DNA of 64,000 nucleotides from JAGOCV01 sp049445855. Lineage in GTDB: Bacteria > Pseudomonadota > Gammaproteobacteria > Burkholderiales > Burkholderiaceae_C. Under the pieces are notes generated by a model, which was not told the DNA's origin, made no database searches, and worked only from the letters and a program-made list of their open reading frames with translations. The translations under genes and the position numbers were made by a program. The DNA lies in the NCBI RefSeq assembly GCF_049445855.1, contig NZ_JBMSDV010000001.1:992001-1056000 (forward strand), read 5' to 3'. How positions within the stretch are numbered: position 1 is the stretch's first letter; the number at the start of each line of letters is the position of its first letter. Shown here piece by piece: positions 59,460 through 64,000 of this stretch.

Positions 59460-61124
59460 AAAGCGCAGCGCCTTGCCCGGCCGGGCCTGCAGTTCCTCGA
59501 TGAGCAGTTGCAGGTCGTCGAGCAGTTCCTCGGCGTCCTCGCAGTCGAGGGGTGGCACCGAGGCCGCCACCAGCAGGCGCAGCGACTGCTTCTCCGGCAG
59601 GTCACTCGTGTGCGCGAGGCCACGCGCGATGATGCGTTGCGCCGCTTCGCCGGCCTGCTCGCGGCTGGGCGCGTTGCCCAGCAGCAGCACGAAATCGCCG
59701 TTGCGATGCCGGGCCACGGTATCACCCTCGCGCGCCACGCGGCCGATGCACGCGCCCGCGTGGACCAGCGCCGTCTGGAGCACATCCGATCCGTACTCGT
59801 CCTGGATCTGGCGGGCATTGCCCACGCGCACGCGCAGCACGGCCATGTCCGCCCCACCACGCCGCAGTTGCTGGTCGAGCCGCTCCACCAGTACACGGTG
59901 GCTGGACAGACCCGTGAGCGGATCGACGCGTGCGAGATGGCTCATGCGTGCCTGGTTGTCACGCCGTTCCCGGCTTCGGAAATGCAGGCCCGCCATCAGC
60001 AGTGGCACCTCGATGCCCGCGCCGACCTGCGCGCCGAACTGGGTGAGCGGGCTCATCGCCAGCATCCCCAGGTTGCGCAACACGGCGAACACCGCCCCCA
60101 CGAACAGCACGCCGAACGCCGCCACGAACCACCAGCCGACGCGCGGGTTGCGCTGCGCGTAGGCCATCATCGCCACGATGCACAGCGGCGAGCACAACAG
60201 GAAATAGTAGTTGGCGAACCGGAACGCGACGTTGCGGTCGACCCCGGTGAACGACGCGATGAGCGCCAGCCCCGCAAGGCAGTAGACGACGAGCGCCGCA
60301 CGCCAGCCGCGCCCCGAACGCTCGCTCACCACGCGGTAGGTGAACCAGCCCGCCGCGACGGCACTCACCAGCGGCAGGATCACGGAGCTGTAGTCATTCC
60401 ACACCGGATGCGTCGACCAGACGAACTGTCCACCCGCCCCCGTCAGGCTCACCTGCGTGAGACCGATCGACAGCACATAGAAGGCCGCGGTCAGGTACAG
60501 GCGGTCGCGCCAGGCGAACCAGTTGAATGCACACAGGCCGACCACCAGCAGCACGAAGCCCAGATAGGCACCGAGCAGCAGCAACAGGTACTGGTTGGCC
60601 GTGTGGAAGTCGGGTTCGGCCCACACACGCCACGGCAGTGTCACCGGATGGTTGTGCACCACACGCACCAGTACGCTCGCCGGCTGGCCGGCTTGCGTGG
60701 GCACGACGAAAGCGGGATGCAGGTGCCGCAGCGCCCAGTCGGCCACGGCGATCGAATCGCCCGAAAGCAGCACGGTCCAGTTGCCGTCGGCCTGTCGCAG
60801 GAATACTTCCGCAAGGTTGATGCCGGAGTGGGGAATGCTCAGCACCGCCGGGGTCGTCATGGACGGCAGGTCGAAGCGGAACCAGACGGCCGCATCGTGC
60901 GAGAACGGGTAGAAGACGGATTCGTCATAGGGCGCGCCCTGCCCGGCCGCCATGCGGGCCAGCGCTTCGTCGGCGCTCCAGCGGCCGCCCGCATCCGTCA
61001 GTGCTGTGCCGTGTGCGGGCTCACCGCCCCACAGCAAGGGTTCGGCCCGGGCGTGACCGGCCGGCAGCCCGATGCAAACCGTGCAGACCATCCACAGCAC
61101 CAGCCTCCGCAGCCACCCCGTCAC
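59451..61124 (-). CDS. 7TMR-DISM receptor with degenerate GGDEF domain
   Basis: A 557-residue membrane receptor. Signal peptide to about residue 27, periplasmic 7TMR-DISM extracellular domain at about 30-175, seven membrane helices at about 185-385, then a GGDEF-like domain at about 400-550 (ARVDPLTGLSSHRVLVERLD). The active-site GGDEF reads RNGDF (ARHRNGDFVLLLG), so diguanylate cyclase activity is doubtful; it may bind GTP or act as a scaffold. The start is a GTG at 61124, with no in-frame ATG better placed. Confidence 0.88.
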   Translation of the reverse strand: MTGWLRRLVLWMVCTVCIGLPAGHARAEPLLWGGEPAHGTALTDAGGRWSADEALARMAAGQGAPYDESVFYPFSHDAAVWFRFDLPSMTTPAVLSIPHSGINLAEVFLRQADGNWTVLLSGDSIAVADWALRHLHPAFVVPTQAGQPASVLVRVVHNHPVTLPWRVWAEPDFHTANQYLLLLLGAYLGFVLLVVGLCAFNWFAWRDRLYLTAAFYVLSIGLTQVSLTGAGGQFVWSTHPVWNDYSSVILPLVSAVAAGWFTYRVVSERSGRGWRAALVVYCLAGLALIASFTGVDRNVAFRFANYYFLLCSPLCIVAMMAYAQRNPRVGWWFVAAFGVLFVGAVFAVLRNLGMLAMSPLTQFGAQVGAGIEVPLLMAGLHFRSRERRDNQARMSHLARVDPLTGLSSHRVLVERLDQQLRRGGADMAVLRVRVGNARQIQDEYGSDVLQTALVHAGACIGRVAREGDTVARHRNGDFVLLLGNAPSREQAGEAAQRIIARGLAHTSDLPEKQSLRLLVAASVPPLDCEDAEELLDDLQLLIEELQARPGKALRFLE

Positions 61125-61233
61125 ACCTGTCGCTCCATGAGTTCACTGTACCTGCACACGCTAGCACGGGCCATGCCGCAAAGATGGGATTGCTGACTTC
61201 GTACGCACCCCGGCGTACACTGCGCCGCAGGCC

Positions 61234-62895
61234 ATGCTGCAAGCCTCGTTCGCCTTCCGTCCCCGACTGATCGACGCCCTCGCCGGGTACAACCGCGAGC
61301 GGTTCGGGCGCGACGTGGCGGCCGGTCTCACCGTCGGCATCGTGGCACTGCCGCTGGCCATGGCGTTCGCCATCGCGAGCGGCCTCAAACCCGAAGCGGG
61401 CATCTTCACCGCCATCATTGCAGGCTTCCTCATCTCGGCGCTGGGCGGCAGCCGCGTGCAGATCGGCGGACCAGCCGGCGCCTTCATCGTCGTCGTCTAC
61501 GGCATCGTCGAGCGCTATGGGCTCGCCAACCTCATCATTGCCACCGCCATGTCGGGCGTGCTGCTGTTCCTGATGGGCCTGTTCCGCCTGGGCACGCTGA
61601 TCCGCTTCATTCCCGTCGCGGTCGTGATCGGCTTCACCAACGGCATCGCCGTGCTGATCGGCTTGTCGCAGGTCAAGGATTTCCTCGGGCTGTCGGTCAC
61701 CACGATGCCGGCGGATTTCTTCGGCATCCTTTCCACCATCGGGCACAACCTGCACACCGCCAACCCCGCGGCACTGGCCATCGCCGCCGGCTCGCTGGCG
61801 GTGGTGGTGCTGTGGCAACGCGTGGCCGCGAAGATCGGCCCGCCCGTGCGCATGGGCAGCAAGCTCAGCAGCGTGCCCGGCTCCATCGTGGCGCTGGTGC
61901 TGGCCACGTTGCTGGTGAGCCTGTTCGATCTGCCGGTGGACACCATCGGCAGCCGCTTCGGCGGCATCCCGGCCTCGCTGCCCGCATTCGTGCTGCCAGC
62001 GTTCAGCTGGGAATCCGCACGTTTCCTGCTGGTGCCCACACTCACGCTCGCGCTGCTCGGCGCCATCGAGTCGCTGCTGTGCGCCCGTGTGGCCGACAGC
62101 ATGATCGGCGACCGCCACAACCCCAACCAGGAACTCATGGCGCAGGGCGTGGCCAACTTCATCACCCCCTTCTTCGGCGGCATGCCGGCCACCGGCACGA
62201 TCGCCCGCACCATGACCAACGTCAAGAACGGCGCAACCAGTCCTGTCGCGGGCATGGTGCATGCGGTCACGTTGCTGCTCGTGATCCTCGTCGCAGCGCC
62301 GCTGGCCACCGATGTGCCGCTGGCTGCGCTGGCCGCCATCCTGATGTTCGTGGCGTGGAACATGGGCGAATGGCGCGAGTTCCTGCATCTGCGCCACTAC
62401 CGGCTGCCCTATCGCCTGACGCTGCTGGCGGTGTTCCTGCTCACCGTGATCTTCGACCTGACGGTGGCGGTGGAAGTCGGTCTCATCGCGGCCTGCGTCA
62501 CCTTCATCTACCGCATCTCCAGCCTTTCGCGTTCGGAAGCGGTCACTTCGGCCAGTCACCCCGTTCTGGCCGGGCACGAGGGCGAGGTCGCCGCATGGCG
62601 CATGTACGGCGCCGTCTTCTTCGGCGCAGTGAAGCTGGTGGAGGCGATGGAGGACAGGTTGCCCGCGCGTGTGCTCGTGCTCGATCTCAAGAATGTGATC
62701 TACGTCGACTCATCGGGTGCCGATGCCCTGACCGACCTGGCAAGCGCCTGCCAGCGCCAGGGCGTGCGGCTGCTCATGTGCGGGCTGAACCACCAGCCGC
62801 TGGACATCCTGCAGCGCGTGGGCTTCACCGCCTTGCTGGGTGAGGACAACCTCTGTCCGGATCTGGCGACAGGGCTGGCCCGGGCCACGGGATAG
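61234..62895 (+). CDS. SulP-family anion transporter with STAS domain
   Basis: A 553-residue inner-membrane transporter, about 10-12 helices (FGRDVAAGLTVGIVALPLAM, GGSRVQIGGPAGAFIVVVYG) followed by a cytosolic STAS domain at about 440-545 with the regulatory segment NVIYVDSSGADALTDLA. Substrates in this family include sulfate, bicarbonate and C4-dicarboxylates; the specific anion cannot be read. Divergent from the 7TMR-DISM gene. Confidence 0.93.
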   Translation: MLQASFAFRPRLIDALAGYNRERFGRDVAAGLTVGIVALPLAMAFAIASGLKPEAGIFTAIIAGFLISALGGSRVQIGGPAGAFIVVVYGIVERYGLANLIIATAMSGVLLFLMGLFRLGTLIRFIPVAVVIGFTNGIAVLIGLSQVKDFLGLSVTTMPADFFGILSTIGHNLHTANPAALAIAAGSLAVVVLWQRVAAKIGPPVRMGSKLSSVPGSIVALVLATLLVSLFDLPVDTIGSRFGGIPASLPAFVLPAFSWESARFLLVPTLTLALLGAIESLLCARVADSMIGDRHNPNQELMAQGVANFITPFFGGMPATGTIARTMTNVKNGATSPVAGMVHAVTLLLVILVAAPLATDVPLAALAAILMFVAWNMGEWREFLHLRHYRLPYRLTLLAVFLLTVIFDLTVAVEVGLIAACVTFIYRISSLSRSEAVTSASHPVLAGHEGEVAAWRMYGAVFFGAVKLVEAMEDRLPARVLVLDLKNVIYVDSSGADALTDLASACQRQGVRLLMCGLNHQPLDILQRVGFTALLGEDNLCPDLATGLARATG

Positions 62896-62912
62896 GCGCC
62901 TGCCTGCAGCAT

Positions 62913-63437
62913 CTATTTCGGCTGTACTTCCGGATCGATGATCGAGCCGGTCCGCGCCACATACAAATCCTTGTCGAAGACCACGGTGAAGATCTTCGAA
63001 TCCGCCATATTCGGCCCGTCCAGGTAGCGCCAGTCGAAGTGCGTTTCATTCTTCAGCGGATACGGCGTCACCTTCATCGGCTTGCCGAGCACGCGGCGCA
63101 CTTCCTCCAGCTTCATGCCGGGCCGGACTTTCGCAAAGTTCTCCGGCGTGAGCACCTGCCGCAGCGCAGACATCTTTCCGTCCGTGCCGATGGTGATCAT
63201 GTAGTTGCGATGCCCCGCCGGCTGCTGGCTGTATTCGAAGACGCGGGCTCCCGCCGGACCTTCCCAGACCTGCTGCGGATCGCCGAAGCGGGCGCGCACA
63301 TCCGCCTCCGTCGAGACGCCCTCTTCCAGTTCGCTGATGCGTTGCGGATCGCACCCGGCCAGCACCAGCAGGCCGGTCGCAAGCATTGCCGCCAGCAACC
63401 ATCCCGTCCATCGCCCGCGCCCATGTGACTTGTCCAT
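62913..63437 (-). CDS. BamE/OmlA-like lipoprotein
   Basis: A 174-residue outer-membrane-type lipoprotein. Signal with lipobox LAGC (Cys29). Two BamE-like units follow: ISELEEGVSTEADVRARFGD and VRPGMKLEEVRRVLGKPMKV. It may assist outer-membrane protein assembly, or be one of the duplicated relatives of BamE. Divergent from the DUF3460 gene. Confidence 0.88.
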   Translation of the reverse strand: MDKSHGRGRWTGWLLAAMLATGLLVLAGCDPQRISELEEGVSTEADVRARFGDPQQVWEGPAGARVFEYSQQPAGHRNYMITIGTDGKMSALRQVLTPENFAKVRPGMKLEEVRRVLGKPMKVTPYPLKNETHFDWRYLDGPNMADSKIFTVVFDKDLYVARTGSIIDPEVQPK

Positions 63438-63475
63438 GCCTCTCCCGGTAAAATCGCGCCAGAGGTCCCAAGTCT

Positions 63476-63682
63476 ATGTCCATCTTCCGCCGCCCCGATT
63501 ACAAGTCCGACACCACGCAGTTCATCGACCAGCTGAAAGCCCAGAAGCCTGAACTGGAAGCCGGACAGCATGCCGGCCGCGCCCTGCTGTGGGACAAGAA
63601 CGTGGATCGCAGCGCCTGGAGCGAATTCCGAGCCGGCCAGGTCCCCCAGCAGCCCTACGTCTACCAGACGCGCGGCAAGTGA
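63476..63682 (+). CDS. DUF3460 protein
   Basis: A 68-residue protein with the DUF3460 pattern: FRRPDYKSDTTQFIDQLKAQ, KPELEAGQHAGRALLWDKN, and a C-terminal VPQQPYVYQT. It is a short betaproteobacterial family of unknown function. Its stop overlaps the scpA start as GTGA, a typical pairing in Burkholderiales. Confidence 0.88.
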   Translation: MSIFRRPDYKSDTTQFIDQLKAQKPELEAGQHAGRALLWDKNVDRSAWSEFRAGQVPQQPYVYQTRGK

Positions 63683-64000
63683 ACATTTCGGCAGATACCG
63701 CCGAGCTCCCCGGGCCGCCCGACGGGGCCCCGCTGCCGGACATGCCTCAGGTGGTCGACCATGTCGCCGTCGCGCGGCTGTACGGTGAGCCGCTGTTCAC
63801 GCTGCCGCAGGACCTGTACATCCCGCCCGATGCGCTCGAGGTGTTCCTCGAAGCCTTCGAAGGCCCGCTCGACCTGCTGCTTTACCTGATCCGCAAGCAG
63901 AACTTCAACATCCTGGACATTCCCATGGCGGGCCTCACCCGCCAGTACCTCACGTACGTTGACGAGATCCGCACCAGCAACCTGGAGCTGGCCGCCGAGT
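63679..64000 (+). CDS. scpA: Segregation and condensation protein A, N-terminal part
   Basis: The first 107 codons are in the window; the gene continues past the right edge. It starts at a GTG (63679) overlapping DUF3460. After a Pro-rich start, the kleisin segment appears: LEVFLEAFEGPLDLLLYLIR, QNFNILDIPMAGLTRQYLTY. ScpA bridges the SMC heads with ScpB in chromosome condensation. Confidence 0.95.
   Translation, partial: MNISADTAELPGPPDGAPLPDMPQVVDHVAVARLYGEPLFTLPQDLYIPPDALEVFLEAFEGPLDLLLYLIRKQNFNILDIPMAGLTRQYLTYVDEIRTSNLELAAE

Overview
The window reads as chromosomal DNA of a GC-rich betaproteobacterium, most likely Burkholderiales. The supports are the branched-chain-type ABC uptake operons, the betaproteobacterial formate dehydrogenase locus with its DUF3305/DUF3306 accessory genes, the fkpB-ispH pair, and the DUF3460-scpA junction at the right edge. 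This placement is inference from gene content; no rRNA or marker phylogeny was available.

Layout. (1) 1-10180 is a catabolic block. A PAS regulator (cut by the left edge), a crotonase-fold enoyl-CoA hydratase and a TetR regulator lie on the minus strand. Divergent from them runs a plus-strand operon: a type I Baeyer-Villiger monooxygenase of the 4-hydroxyacetophenone monooxygenase architecture, a complete LivK-H-M-G-F-type ABC importer and an acyl/aryl-CoA ligase. Together they can import an acid or ketone, oxygenate it, activate it to a CoA thioester and feed it to beta-oxidation-type steps. (2) 10302-11130 holds a small XRE regulator and a TM2 protein. (3) 11297-23718 is a compact mobile element. 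On the left it has a ParB-like/DNA methyltransferase fusion, a DUF5681 protein and a phage terminase large subunit. On the right it has a DUF2924 protein translationally coupled to a large serine recombinase. The interior cargo is mostly a minus-strand run: TerB-like/BRCT protein, membrane protein, NYN-LOTUS putative RNase, exported Cys-rich protein, exported trypsin-like protease, coiled-coil HTH protein and DUF1810 protein. No capsid, portal or tail gene is visible. (4) 23808-26800 is a patchwork: a TIR-domain protein, an excellent LexA-type palindrome, a small AT-rich ThsB-like TIR protein, an IS21-type remnant and a secreted orphan. (5) 27328-31994 returns to housekeeping genes: tRNA-Ser(CGA), serS, a threonine/serine dehydratase-like gene, ispH, fkpB and radC.

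(6) 32107-35896 is a signalling pair plus an Smr protein. The pair is a heme-c DUF3365/HAMP membrane sensor followed after one base by a Ser/Thr kinase fused to a class III nucleotide cyclase and two copies of a small C-terminal domain. (7) 35910-55388 is a long minus-strand formate dehydrogenase region. Reading in transcription order: LysR regulator, NuoE-NuoF fusion diaphorase, cytosolic molybdo-FDH catalytic subunit, DUF3305, DUF3306, poly-ferredoxin, TorD-like chaperone, TAT-target peptide, periplasmic FDH alpha, beta, small lipoprotein, cytochrome b gamma, exported orphan, fdhD, FtsX-type permease and truncated globin. The locus thus encodes both an NAD-linked cytosolic enzyme and a quinone-linked exported enzyme. 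(8) 55402-64000 is ordinary core genome: mrp, metG, a DUF1275 membrane protein, a 7TMR-DISM receptor with degenerate GGDEF, a SulP transporter, a BamE-like lipoprotein, DUF3460 and the start of scpA.

The regions most likely to hold something new are the terminase/recombinase element with its unstudied cargo, the LexA-box/TIR/ThsB-like cluster beside it, and the heme sensor with the kinase-cyclase fusion.
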